Source: Synechococcus sp. Cruz-7E5
Lineage (GTDB): Bacteria > Cyanobacteriota > Cyanobacteriia > PCC-6307 > Cyanobiaceae
NCBI RefSeq assembly: GCF_024345995.1
Contig: NZ_JAGQCE010000006.1
Span: 99,308 to 163,307, forward strand
DNA length: 64,000 nt
Reading direction: 5' to 3'
The notes under the pieces are model-generated. The model worked only from the letters and a program-made list of their open reading frames with translations. It did no database searches and was not told the DNA's origin. Position 1 is the first letter of the stretch, and each line of letters starts with the position of its first letter. A program made the translations under genes and the position numbers. Of the stretch, positions 41,565 to 50,242 are shown piece after piece.

Positions 41565-42821
41565 TCAGGGCCTGGGAGGCACGGTCGTGGACTTGCTTGC
41601 GGAAAGGCTGCTGAGGGGTCCAGCTCCGGCCACCAGCAGCCCCACCACCAGAAACAGGGCGATGCCGGCCCAGAAGGGGCTGGTCTTGCCCACCAGGTCG
41701 TAGGCCAGGCCCGCCAGGGGTGGGCCGATGAAACTGCCCAGACTCTGAAGACCCTGGAGGCTGCCCAGGGCTGCTCCCTGGCCACTGTCATCCAGCCGGC
41801 GTGACACCTGGCTGCGCAGGCAGGGGGTGACCAGTCCGGTGCCGAACGCCAGCAGGGCCAGGGCCGTGAAAACCACCTGCAGGGCGTTGGCCTTCGTGGC
41901 CAGGGGAATCAGGAGACAGCCCACGACCACCAGACCCAGGCCGACCTGGCTGAGGCGTACCTCACCGAAGCGTTGCACCAGCGGTCCGATCAGACCTCCT
42001 TGCACCACCGTTGCCACCACCCCCACCACCAGGAAGGCCATGGCGGCCAGCTCCGGCCCCCAGCCGAACACCTGCTTGAAATAGAGCACCAGCACGGCGG
42101 TGAAGCCACCGAAGCCCAGAAAGAACAGAAAGAAGGCCAGGCTGAGCCGCCGCACCCGGGGGTTGCGAAACACCCGCATCAGCTGGGTGAGCGGGTTGAG
42201 CTCCCGCTTGCGCGGCAGTGCCAGGCGCGCCGCCGGGGGATGGGTTTCCGGCAGCACCGTGATCACCAGCACCAGGTTCACGGCCGCCACCGCCACCGCC
42301 AGCAGCAACGGCAGCGTCACATTCACCCCCGCCAGCAGCCCCCCCAGGGCCGGCCCGAGGATGAAGCCAAGCCCGAAGGCCACGCCGATCAGCCCGAATG
42401 CCTTGGCCCGCTTTTCCGGCGGGCTGATGTCGGCCAGCACGGCGCCGGCAGTGGCGGCAGTGCCGCCGCTGACCCCATCGATCAGCCGGGCGGCGAACAG
42501 CAGCGGCAGCGGCCAGGCGCTGCCCGCCGGCCAGGGCAGGGCCAGGGTTAGGGCAAAACCGCCCAGGCCGAGCACTGAGCCGGCCACACAGCCGGCGATC
42601 ACCGGCTTGCGTCCGAAGCGGTCGCTGAGAGCACCGATCAACGGGGTGAACAGGAACTGGGCCAGGGCGTAGCTCCCCGCCAGCAGCCCCAGGGTGCGCC
42701 CATCACTGGTGAAGCTGGCCAGCAGGAACGGCAGCAGGGGAAAGACGATGCTCTCCCCCAGGCGGTCGTTCAGCAGCGTCAGGAAGATGCAGAACCGCGT
42801 GGAGGGGCGCGACCAGCCCAT
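41565..42821 (-). CDS. MFS transporter (drug/metabolite efflux type)
   Basis: Encodes 418 residues from ATG 42821. Twelve hydrophobic helices; the loop 2-3 signature GALSDRFGRKPVIAGCVAGS is present, as is the fourth-helix LIDGVSGGTAATAGAVLADI and PPEKRAKAFGLIGVAFGLGF, typical of TetA-like DHA1 exporters. Substrate unknown. The frame stays open far upstream, but that part is antisense to the glycosyltransferase genes and is proline/arginine-rich, so it was not included. It is divergent from the glycosyltransferase at 42839 with only 17 bases between starts. Confidence 0.88.
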   Translation of the reverse strand: MGWSRPSTRFCIFLTLLNDRLGESIVFPLLPFLLASFTSDGRTLGLLAGSYALAQFLFTPLIGALSDRFGRKPVIAGCVAGSVLGLGGFALTLALPWPAGSAWPLPLLFAARLIDGVSGGTAATAGAVLADISPPEKRAKAFGLIGVAFGLGFILGPALGGLLAGVNVTLPLLLAVAVAAVNLVLVITVLPETHPPAARLALPRKRELNPLTQLMRVFRNPRVRRLSLAFFLFFLGFGGFTAVLVLYFKQVFGWGPELAAMAFLVVGVVATVVQGGLIGPLVQRFGEVRLSQVGLGLVVVGCLLIPLATKANALQVVFTALALLAFGTGLVTPCLRSQVSRRLDDSGQGAALGSLQGLQSLGSFIGPPLAGLAYDLVGKTSPFWAGIALFLVVGLLVAGAGPLSSLSASKSTTVPPRP

Positions 42822-42838
42822 GGCGACGACCCGCAACA

Positions 42839-43654
42839 ATGCCGTTACCTTCCCATGGTCGGCCGCCCAATCCGATCTCCCCGCCGGCCGGTATACCCGG
42901 GGTGGACTGCCTGAGCCGACCCATCCGCCACCCGTCGCCCCGGCCAGCCGCCGCCTTCCTGCAGGTGCTGATTCCCGTGCGTAACGAGGCCAGCACGATC
43001 GCGGCGGTGATCCAGGAGCTGCGCGGCCAGGGTCTGGAGCGCATCCGGGTGGTGGATAATGGCAGTGTCGACGGCACGGCGGCGGTGGCCGGTGCCGCCG
43101 GTGCCGAGGTGGTGGTCGAGCAGCGGCCGGGCTATGGCCGGGCCTGCTGGCGGGGCCTGGTCGGACTGCCGCCCGCTGTGGAGTGGATCCTCTTCTGCGA
43201 TGGCGATGGCAGCGATGATCTGGCGTCCCTGCCGCGGCTGCTGGCGGCGGCGGCCGAGGCCGATCTGGTGTTGGGCAATCGCCTGGCCGGCGCCGAGGGC
43301 CGGCGGGCGATGTCTCCACTGCAGTGCTTCGGCAACCGTCTGGCCACCCGCCTGATCCAGCTGGGCTGGGGTCACCGCTACAGGGATCTCGGCCCGATGC
43401 GCCTGATTCGCCGCCCCTGCCTTGAGGCGCTCTGTCTGCGCGACCGGGGCTTCGGCTGGACGCTTGAAATGCAGGTTCGGGCGGTGGAGCAGGGCTGCCG
43501 CATCCGCGAAGTGCCGGTGGGCTACCGGCCGCGCCAGGGGGGGCACTCGAAGATCTCTGGCTCGCTGCTGGGCAGCCTGCGGGCGGGGGAGGTGATCCTG
43601 CGCACCCTCGGGGGTCTGTACCTGGCACGGATCCTTCGTGGGCTCCGCCGATGA
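42839..43654 (+). CDS. family 2 glycosyltransferase
   Basis: Encodes 271 residues. GT-A fold features: FLQVLIPVRNEASTIAAVIQ, RVVDNGSVDGTAAVA, EWILFCDGDGSDDLASLP (DxD-like metal site), LVLGNRLAG, GHRYRDLGPMRLIRRPCLEA and TLEMQVRAVEQG. It is close to polyprenyl-phosphate sugar synthases but has no C-terminal membrane segment. The first 35 residues are unlike the family, so a later start cannot be excluded. It overlaps the next gene by 4 bases (ATGA), forming a translationally coupled unit with the two genes that follow. Confidence 0.88.
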   Translation: MPLPSHGRPPNPISPPAGIPGVDCLSRPIRHPSPRPAAAFLQVLIPVRNEASTIAAVIQELRGQGLERIRVVDNGSVDGTAAVAGAAGAEVVVEQRPGYGRACWRGLVGLPPAVEWILFCDGDGSDDLASLPRLLAAAAEADLVLGNRLAGAEGRRAMSPLQCFGNRLATRLIQLGWGHRYRDLGPMRLIRRPCLEALCLRDRGFGWTLEMQVRAVEQGCRIREVPVGYRPRQGGHSKISGSLLGSLRAGEVILRTLGGLYLARILRGLRR

Positions 43655-44994
43655 AGGATCCGGCCGGCCAGCGGATGCTCCGGTGGCTGTGTGCCCTGCT
43701 GCTGGTGGGCGGGGCCGCCTGGATGGCACCCCATGGCCAGCTCAGCGATTGGAACGTGCTGCAGGCGTTCTGGGGAGCGGCGGCGGTGATGGGCCTGGGT
43801 TTCGCTCTCTCCTGGTGGATCGTGGCGCTGCCGGTCGTCTGGTTCTGGGGCGTGGCGATTGCCTCCCGGCTGCTGCTGCTGGCCATGGAGCCCGGCGATG
43901 ACGTCTGGCGTTACCTCTGGGAAGGCACGATCCAGCAGCACGGCTTCAATCCTTACGAACTGCCGCCCGACGCCAGCGCCCTGCAGGCCCTGCGACCCGC
44001 CTGGTGGGGCCAGATCAACCATCCGGGGGTGACGGCGATCTACCCGCCACTGACCCAGCTCGGCTTTCGCCTGCTCACACTGGTCCCCGCCAAGGTGCTG
44101 CTGTTCAAGCTGGCATTCCTGGCCAGCGATCTGGGGATCTGCGCCCTGCTGAGCCGGCGCTTCGGTGCGGTGGCAGCGTTGCTTTGGGCCTGGAACCCGC
44201 TGGTGATCTACAGCTTCAGCGGCGGTGCTCACTACGACAGCTGGTTTCTGCTGCCGTTGGTGGGGGCCTGGTTCCTGCTCGATCCAGCCACTGGTCCTGA
44301 TTCAGGGCCTGCGCCATCCACGACGCAGGGACCAGGGACCGCCGGCCGCTGGGCCTGGGCGTCCCTGTTGATCGGAGTGAGCGTGGCGATCAAGTGGGTC
44401 TCGCTGCTATTGCTGGCCTACCCCTGCTGGCGGGCGCTGCGCAGTGGCCGGACCCTGTTGGCGTTGGGGCTGGTCCTGCTGGGGCTGATGCCCCTGGGCC
44501 TGGGGTCGCTGGCCTTCTGCGAGTCGCTCGGCTGCCCGCTGATCCCCACGGGTTCGGCCTTCGTGGCCCATGCCCGCAGCTCAGAATTCGTGCCCCATCT
44601 GCTGGCGCGGATCTGGCCGGCCACCACCAGCAGCAATGCCATCCACCTCTTGCCGCTGGCCGTGGTGGTGGCCCTGTTGCTGTGGCGCTGCCGCCGCTTC
44701 GGCGGGTTTGCGCAGGCCTACTGGTTCGCCCTGCTCATGCTTTCGCCGATCGTTCATCTCTGGTACTTCAGCTGGATCGTGCCCTTTGCCGTGCCGACGG
44801 CGAACTGGGGCGTGCGGCTGGTGAGCCTGAGCGGCTTCATCTACTTCGTGCTGTTGCACCGCCACCCCCACTGGAACCTGCTGGAGATCGAGCGCGGCTT
44901 GATCTGGGTGCCGTTCGTGGTGGGTTTCGCCATCACTCAGCTGAGGCCGTCCAGGTGCCAGCGCCCAGATCTCTCCATCCCGTCCGTGCCATGA
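43651..44994 (+). CDS. polytopic glycosyltransferase (GT-C fold-like)
   Basis: Encodes 447 residues with about ten membrane helices. The first periplasmic loop carries MEPGDDVWRYLWEGTIQQHG, then FNPYELPPDA and QINHPGVTAIYPPLTQLGF, a pattern of lipid-linked-sugar glycosyltransferases of the GT-C class (acidic pair near the first helix). Later: FSGGAHYDSWFLLPLVGAWF and VSVAIKWVSLLLL. Together with the upstream GT2 enzyme it could build and then use a polyprenyl-linked sugar. Start ATG overlaps the GT2 stop and its own stop overlaps the next start. Confidence 0.78.
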   Translation: MKDPAGQRMLRWLCALLLVGGAAWMAPHGQLSDWNVLQAFWGAAAVMGLGFALSWWIVALPVVWFWGVAIASRLLLLAMEPGDDVWRYLWEGTIQQHGFNPYELPPDASALQALRPAWWGQINHPGVTAIYPPLTQLGFRLLTLVPAKVLLFKLAFLASDLGICALLSRRFGAVAALLWAWNPLVIYSFSGGAHYDSWFLLPLVGAWFLLDPATGPDSGPAPSTTQGPGTAGRWAWASLLIGVSVAIKWVSLLLLAYPCWRALRSGRTLLALGLVLLGLMPLGLGSLAFCESLGCPLIPTGSAFVAHARSSEFVPHLLARIWPATTSSNAIHLLPLAVVVALLLWRCRRFGGFAQAYWFALLMLSPIVHLWYFSWIVPFAVPTANWGVRLVSLSGFIYFVLLHRHPHWNLLEIERGLIWVPFVVGFAITQLRPSRCQRPDLSIPSVP

Positions 44995-45839
44995 CCAGCC
45001 TGAGACTGTTCCTGATGGCCGGAGTGACCACCGTCCTGGTGGGTTGCTCGCTGCCACCCTTCGCCACGCCCGGCTCCCCAGGGTCATCCGGAGCGGCAAT
45101 GTCCTCAGCGGCGATCGCTCTGCCCGACGCACTGGATGCCTACGGCCGGGTGCTGCAGCGGCATGTCAACGCCCAGGGCCTGGTGGATTACGAAGCTCTG
45201 CAGCGCGAGCCGGCCGATCTGGAGCGCACCGTGGCCGCGATCGGAGCAGTGGCCCCGCAGGAGTACCGCTCCTGGAGTGAAGCGGAGCAGATCGCTTTCC
45301 TGCTCAATGCCTACAACGCCATCACCCTGGCATCGATCATCCAGGAGACGCCGCTCAAGCCCAGCATCAGGGACATCTGGGGTGTCTGGAACCTGCGCCG
45401 CCATCCGGTGGCGGGCCAGCCGCGCACGCTCGATGCGATCGAACATCAGATTCTGCGCAAGGAGTTCAATGAACCCCGCATCCATACGGCCCTGGTGTGT
45501 GCGGCGATCAGCTGCCCGCCCCTGCGGCAGGAGCCCTATGTCGCTGCCCGCCTGGAGCAGCAACTGGATGATCAGACGCGCCGCTGGCTGGCGGGTCCCC
45601 ATGGCCTGCGGATCGATCGCGCCGGGGAGCGGGTGCAGATCTCACAGATCTTCCGCTGGTTCGGTGAGGATTGGAGTCGTGCCAACCCCACGCCGGTACC
45701 GATACCCGGCCATGTCAAGGACAGTGCGGTGCTGGCCTTCATCGGTTCTTACCTCAGCCCGGAAGACCGGCGCTATCTGGAGCGGGGCCGCTATTCCCTG
45801 GACACCCTTCCTTACGACTGGGCCCTCAACCGCCGTTGA
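44991..45839 (+). CDS. DUF547 domain lipoprotein
   Basis: Encodes 282 residues from ATG 44991. A lipoprotein signal (LFLMAGVTTVLVGCS) is followed by a serine/proline/glycine linker and the DUF547 domain: YGRVLQRHVNAQGLVDYEAL, EQIAFLLNAYNAITLASI, the NEPRIHTALVCAAISCPPLR core with conserved histidine and cysteines, and the C-terminal RYSLDTLPYDWALN. DUF547 proteins occur in bacteria and plants; function unproven. Overlap of the start with the preceding stop marks the third member of a coupled three-gene unit. Confidence 0.88.
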   Translation: MTSLRLFLMAGVTTVLVGCSLPPFATPGSPGSSGAAMSSAAIALPDALDAYGRVLQRHVNAQGLVDYEALQREPADLERTVAAIGAVAPQEYRSWSEAEQIAFLLNAYNAITLASIIQETPLKPSIRDIWGVWNLRRHPVAGQPRTLDAIEHQILRKEFNEPRIHTALVCAAISCPPLRQEPYVAARLEQQLDDQTRRWLAGPHGLRIDRAGERVQISQIFRWFGEDWSRANPTPVPIPGHVKDSAVLAFIGSYLSPEDRRYLERGRYSLDTLPYDWALNRR

Positions 45840-45851
45840 GGGCGGCAGCCC

Positions 45852-46946
45852 TCAACAGCAGGAGCCGGAGCCTGCCGTGGCTGGTGCGGCCATTGCCGGC
45901 GTTGTCGTGGCCGGTGTGAAGGGCATCACGCTGCCGCAGCCAGGAAACAGGCCGAAGTGGGCGCTGGAGTCGGTGCCGATGAAGCTGAAGTGGGGCGCCA
46001 GCCGGCTCTGGTGCAGCATCTTGAAGCTGTTGCCGCAGACAGGAAACACCCGGCCCGTTTCGAAGCTGTGGTGGGTGTCGAGGTCGAGGCGGTGCGGGTG
46101 GCCGGGGATTGTGCCCTGGTAGATCACGGCCTGGCCGTGATCCTCGCAGGCATCCTCGAGGCTGTCGATGTTGAACAGCCGGTAGGTGGCGGAGAAGAAG
46201 CGCAGCTCGCCGGTGCGCACGGCCAGCTCCGGATCGTTGATTTCCAGGGGACGGTCGCTCAACAGGCGCGGATCGGCGAAGCCAGCCTGGCGGGCCAGGC
46301 GCAGGAAGTCGTTCCAGTAGAGGGCGCCACTGAGGCATTCGCCGTAGAGCACTGGATCGGCCTGCAGGGACTGGGGCACGCGCCGGTCGGCATAGACATC
46401 GGCGAAGTGGAACTCACCGCCCGGCTTGAGCAGCCGCCTTACGCCGCGCAGCACCGCCAGCTTGTCGGTGGAGAGGTTCACCACGCAGTTGGAGATCACC
46501 ACATCGAAGCTGGCGGGCTCCAGGTCGAGCTGCTCCAGCTGCTCGATGTAGCCCTCCAGAAAACGGACGTTGTCGTAGCCGAAGGCCTCGGCGTGAAAGG
46601 CGCGGTGGTACTCCGCCACCGCCAGCTGCTCCGCCGTCATGTCGACCCCAACGACGCTGCCGCCCGGTCCCACCAGCTGGGCGAGCAGATAGGCGTCGCG
46701 GCCGCTGCCGCAGCCCAGATCCAGCACCCGCGCCCGCTCCAGCAACGGCGGGCAGACCAGGCCGCAGCCGTAGTAGCGGGAGAGCACCTCGGGATGGAGG
46801 CGGCCCAGCAGGGGCCGGAGGGCGGCGGGCACGGCGCTGGCATCGCAGCAGGCGTTGGTGCGCAGATCGGCGCTGCTGGAAAGGGTGCTGCCGTAATAGG
46901 TCTGCACGGCTTCGCGCACGCCTGGACTTGGTGGGGAAGCAGTCAT
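45852..46946 (-). CDS. arsM: arsenite S-adenosylmethionine methyltransferase
   Basis: Methylates As(III) stepwise with SAM. Encodes 364 residues from ATG 46946. SAM motif VLDLGCGSGRDAYLLAQ is at about 74-90. The three arsenite-binding cysteines known from CmArsM have counterparts: C61 in RYYGCG, C154 in ISNCVVNLST and C204 in GECLSGALY; the last two keep the 50-residue spacing. The extra N-terminal NACCD pair and a C-terminal CC are also typical. It is the last gene of the ECF sigma, anti-sigma, arsS, reductase-fusion, arsM series; arsS next to it suggests arsenosugar production. Confidence 0.93.
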   Translation of the reverse strand: MTASPPSPGVREAVQTYYGSTLSSSADLRTNACCDASAVPAALRPLLGRLHPEVLSRYYGCGLVCPPLLERARVLDLGCGSGRDAYLLAQLVGPGGSVVGVDMTAEQLAVAEYHRAFHAEAFGYDNVRFLEGYIEQLEQLDLEPASFDVVISNCVVNLSTDKLAVLRGVRRLLKPGGEFHFADVYADRRVPQSLQADPVLYGECLSGALYWNDFLRLARQAGFADPRLLSDRPLEINDPELAVRTGELRFFSATYRLFNIDSLEDACEDHGQAVIYQGTIPGHPHRLDLDTHHSFETGRVFPVCGNSFKMLHQSRLAPHFSFIGTDSSAHFGLFPGCGSVMPFTPATTTPAMAAPATAGSGSCC

Positions 46947-47006
46947 CACGGAATGGAATGAAGAGGGGTGGGGGTGGCGATGGAAGCCAGATTGGTGCAG
47001 TTCGGG

Positions 47007-49226
47007 TCAATGGCCCCGGCGCCAGGTGTGGAAGCGTTGCAGCAGCGCCAGCGTGCGCTGGGGGGCGTGGGCCCGTTTCCAGGCGCCGGCTGCGTACTTG
47101 TTGGCTTCCGAGAGGGTGGGGTAGGCGTGGATGGTTGAGAGGATCTTGCCGAGGCCCAGTCCCCACTTCATCGCCAGCACGAACTCGGCCAGCATCTCGC
47201 CGGCTTGCTCGCCCACGATCGTGACCCCAAGGATTCTGTCGCTGCCGGGCGGGGTGAGCACCTTGACGAAGCCCGTTTCGGCGCTCTCCACGATCGCCCG
47301 ATCGAGTTCATGCAGCGGAAAGCGGGTCACCTCCACCGCCACCCTCTGGCGGGCAGCCTCGCTTTCGCTCAGCCCCACACCGGCCACTTCCGGATCGGTG
47401 AAGGTGGTGCGCGGAATCACGCGCCCGTCGACACGGAAGCGACGTAAGGGCCCGAACAGGGCGTTGACGGCGGCGTACCAGGCCTGGTGGGCGGCGGTGT
47501 GGGTGAACTGCCACGGGCCGGCCACATCACCGGCTGCATAGATGTTGGGGAAGAGCGTCTGCAGGGAGGCGTTGGTGTCGATGGTGCGGCCTGTGGGGAT
47601 GCCCAGCTCTTTGAGGCCATAGCCCGTCAGCCGAGCCCGCCGGCCGATGGCGCAGAGCACTTCATCAAAGAGCAGTTCGCTGGCCTCGGGCATCACAGTG
47701 CCGTCGCAGGTGAACAGCACCGCGGTGCCGGCTGGCCGTCGCTCGAAGCCCCGCACCGTGCAACTGGTGAGCACCCGCACCCCATCGGTCTCCAGGGCCT
47801 GCCGCACCAGCTCCGCCGCATCGGGGTCTTCGCGGCGGAGCAGCTGCGGGCCCCGCTGCAGCAGGGTGACCCGTGCGCCCAGCCGGGCCAGAGCCTGGGA
47901 GAGTTCGCAACCGATCGGACCGCCGCCCAGCACCACGATCCGTGGTGAGGCCAGTGGGCCATCCCGCAGGGCCTGCCAGACCGTTTCGCTGGTGAGCAGG
48001 CGGACCGCATCGGCCCCCGGAAGATCGGGCAGCACCGGGCTGGCGCCGGTGGCCAGCACGACCGCCCGTGTGGTGAGCTGTTGCTCCTGGCCGTCGGCGC
48101 CTGTGATGGCCACGGTCCAGGGGTCGATCAGGCGGCCGTGGCCGCGCAGCACCTCCACCCCCAGCCCCTCGTAGCGCTCGACGCTGTCGTGGGGGGCCAC
48201 TGCCGCCACCTTGGCGAACACCCGCTCCAGCACCAGCGGCAGCGACACACTGGGCTCATGGGGCTCAAGGCCGTAGCGATCAGCCAGGCGCATGCGCGCC
48301 GCCGCTCGGGCCGTGGCGATCAGGGCCTTGCTGGGCACGCAGCCGGTGTTGAGGCAGTCGCCACCCATGCGCTCGGCCTCGATCAGGGTCACCTTGGCCT
48401 TCACGGCGGCGGCGATGTAAGAGGTGACCAGGCCCGCCGCCCCGGCGCCGATCACGATCAGGTTGCGATCGAAGCGAGCCGGCTTGCTCCAGGGGCGGTA
48501 GAGCCGCCAGAGCTTCCACCGCTCCAGGGCCAGCCGCGCGATCCAGGGGAAGGCCCCCAGCAGGGCCAGCGACAGCAGCAGCGGCGGCGTGAGGATGCCC
48601 TCGAGGCTGCGCAGCTGGGCCAGCTGCGTGCCGGCGTTCACATACACGAGGGTGCCGGGCAGCATGCCGATCTGGCTGGTGACGTAAAAGGAGAGTGTGC
48701 GGATCGGGGTGAGCCCCATCACCACGTTCACCAGAAAGAAGGGGAACACGGGCACCAGCCGCAGGCTGAGCAGGTAGAGCACCCCGTCGCGGCGCAGGCC
48801 CTCCTCGATTGGGGCCAGCCTGGCCCCAAAGCGTTTCAGCATCGGCTCGCGCAGCAGGGTTCGGGCCAGCAGGAAGGCGATGGTGGCCCCGGTGCTGGAG
48901 GCGAATGAAACCAGCAGGGTGCCGAGCCCCAGCCCGAACACCGCGCCTCCGGCCAGGGTCATCACCGCCGCGCCGGGCAGGGAGAGCCCGGCGACCAGCA
49001 CATAGGCCAGGCCGTAGAGGGCCGCGGCGCTGAACGGCGCCCGCTGGCGCCAGGCCAGCAGGCTGGTGTGGGCGTCGCGCAGGGCGTCGAGGCTGAGGTG
49101 CCGGGGCAGATCCAGCAGGAAGAACAGCGCCACCAGTGCGGCCACCGCCAGCAGCAGCAGCCAGCGACTGGAGGTTGGGCTGGAGGTTGGGCTGGAGGGG
49201 ACGTCTCGCTCGGATTTTGCCGTCAT
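47007..49226 (-). CDS. TVP38/TMEM64 - FAD disulfide reductase fusion
   Basis: Encodes 739 residues from ATG 49226, overlapping the arsS stop. Residues 1-240 form a TVP38/DedA-like membrane domain (LSLPGAAVMTLAGGAVFGLG, LRLVPVFPFFLVNVVMGL). Residues about 253-739 form a pyridine nucleotide-disulfide oxidoreductase: FAD motif IVIGAGAAGLV (257-267), redox pair GGDCLNTGCVPSK (C291, C296), NAD motif VVLGGGPIGCELSQALA, IYAAGDVAGPWQF, and active-site base HAYPTLSE. The MerA-type C-terminal cysteine pair is missing, so it is not a standard mercuric reductase. Its place between arsS and arsM suggests a membrane-tethered thiol reductase serving arsenic chemistry. Confidence 0.9.
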   Translation of the reverse strand: MTAKSERDVPSSPTSSPTSSRWLLLLAVAALVALFFLLDLPRHLSLDALRDAHTSLLAWRQRAPFSAAALYGLAYVLVAGLSLPGAAVMTLAGGAVFGLGLGTLLVSFASSTGATIAFLLARTLLREPMLKRFGARLAPIEEGLRRDGVLYLLSLRLVPVFPFFLVNVVMGLTPIRTLSFYVTSQIGMLPGTLVYVNAGTQLAQLRSLEGILTPPLLLSLALLGAFPWIARLALERWKLWRLYRPWSKPARFDRNLIVIGAGAAGLVTSYIAAAVKAKVTLIEAERMGGDCLNTGCVPSKALIATARAAARMRLADRYGLEPHEPSVSLPLVLERVFAKVAAVAPHDSVERYEGLGVEVLRGHGRLIDPWTVAITGADGQEQQLTTRAVVLATGASPVLPDLPGADAVRLLTSETVWQALRDGPLASPRIVVLGGGPIGCELSQALARLGARVTLLQRGPQLLRREDPDAAELVRQALETDGVRVLTSCTVRGFERRPAGTAVLFTCDGTVMPEASELLFDEVLCAIGRRARLTGYGLKELGIPTGRTIDTNASLQTLFPNIYAAGDVAGPWQFTHTAAHQAWYAAVNALFGPLRRFRVDGRVIPRTTFTDPEVAGVGLSESEAARQRVAVEVTRFPLHELDRAIVESAETGFVKVLTPPGSDRILGVTIVGEQAGEMLAEFVLAMKWGLGLGKILSTIHAYPTLSEANKYAAGAWKRAHAPQRTLALLQRFHTWRRGH

Positions 49227-50227
49227 GCGGCCAGTGCCCCGCCGCAGCTGGAGCCGCTGCCGGCGGTGCAACCAAAGCAGTGGTCGGCCACCTGGATCGG
49301 ATCGCCGCTGGGGTCGCGCCGCAGCAGATCCCGCAGGTGGGAACGTTCACCTGGCTCAGCCCCAGCTGCAGCGGCCGGATCGCCAGCGATCGCCAGCCCC
49401 AGCTGCTGGTTGAAATCGCAGTCGTAGAGGAAGCCCTGCCAGTCGACGCTGACCAGCTGGCGGCACATAACCTGCTCCAGGTTTGCGTCGCGGTGGCTGC
49501 GGCGCAGCAACTCCCGGTAGTCCTCCAGCTCCCCCTGGGCGCTCAGCACCGCTGCGAAGCGCTGGACCGGCATGTTGGCCAGGGCATAGAGCCTGTTGAA
49601 CACCACGCCGTGGTCGGCCGCCAGCACCTGCCGGTAGTCGGCCTCCAGCGGCCCCTGCGCCGGGGGCAGCACCGCCCCCTGGGGGTTGTACACCAGGTTC
49701 AGCTCCAGACCCGAGCCCGGCTGTCCGTAGCCGAGCGCGTTCAGCTGACGCAGGCCGTCGATGCTGCGCTGGAACACCCCGGAGCCTCGCTGACGCTCCA
49801 CGTTGTCCTGCAGGTAGCAGGGCAGCGAGGCCACCACCGTGACCCCCTCGGCGGCAAGAAAGGCGGCCAGATCCTCCTGGCCCGGCTCCTGCAGGATCGT
49901 CAGGTTGCAACGGTCGATCACCTCCAGCCCCAGGGCGCGGACCCGTCGCACCAGTTGCCGGAACTCGGGGTGAAGCTCCGGCGCGCCGCCGGTGAGATCG
50001 AGGCAGCGCAGCTTCCTGGCGGCCAGCACCTCGGGGATCAGGGCCAGGGTGGCGGCCTCCATGCTTTCGGTGCGGGTCGGGCCGGCATTCACGTGGCAGT
50101 GCACGCAGGCCTGGTTGCAGCGGTAGGTGAGGTTCACCTGCAGGGTTTCCAGGCGGCCTCGCCGCAGCGGCGGGAAGGGTGCCGGAGCCGTGGCGGGCCT
50201 GGGCAGGGTGGGGGGTTGGGGTGGCAT
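49223..50227 (-). CDS. arsS: arsenosugar biosynthesis radical SAM protein ArsS
   Basis: Encodes 334 residues. The radical SAM cluster site TYRCNQACVHCHVNAGP holds C37, C41 and C44. SAM-site strand LDLTGGAPELHPEF, then DRCNLTILQEPGQEDLAAFL, LPCYLQDNVERQRGSGVFQ and LNLVYNPQGA follow the ArsS pattern; the C-terminal cysteine cluster DCDFNQQLG / HCFGCTAGSGSSCGG would bind a second cluster. ArsS transfers the adenosyl group of SAM to dimethylarsinous acid, leading to arsenosugars. Start ATG 50227; 15 bases after the anti-sigma stop, and overlapping the reductase fusion. Confidence 0.92.
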   Translation of the reverse strand: MPPQPPTLPRPATAPAPFPPLRRGRLETLQVNLTYRCNQACVHCHVNAGPTRTESMEAATLALIPEVLAARKLRCLDLTGGAPELHPEFRQLVRRVRALGLEVIDRCNLTILQEPGQEDLAAFLAAEGVTVVASLPCYLQDNVERQRGSGVFQRSIDGLRQLNALGYGQPGSGLELNLVYNPQGAVLPPAQGPLEADYRQVLAADHGVVFNRLYALANMPVQRFAAVLSAQGELEDYRELLRRSHRDANLEQVMCRQLVSVDWQGFLYDCDFNQQLGLAIAGDPAAAAGAEPGERSHLRDLLRRDPSGDPIQVADHCFGCTAGSGSSCGGALAA

Positions 50228-50242
50228 GGCTGGGGTGTTGGT

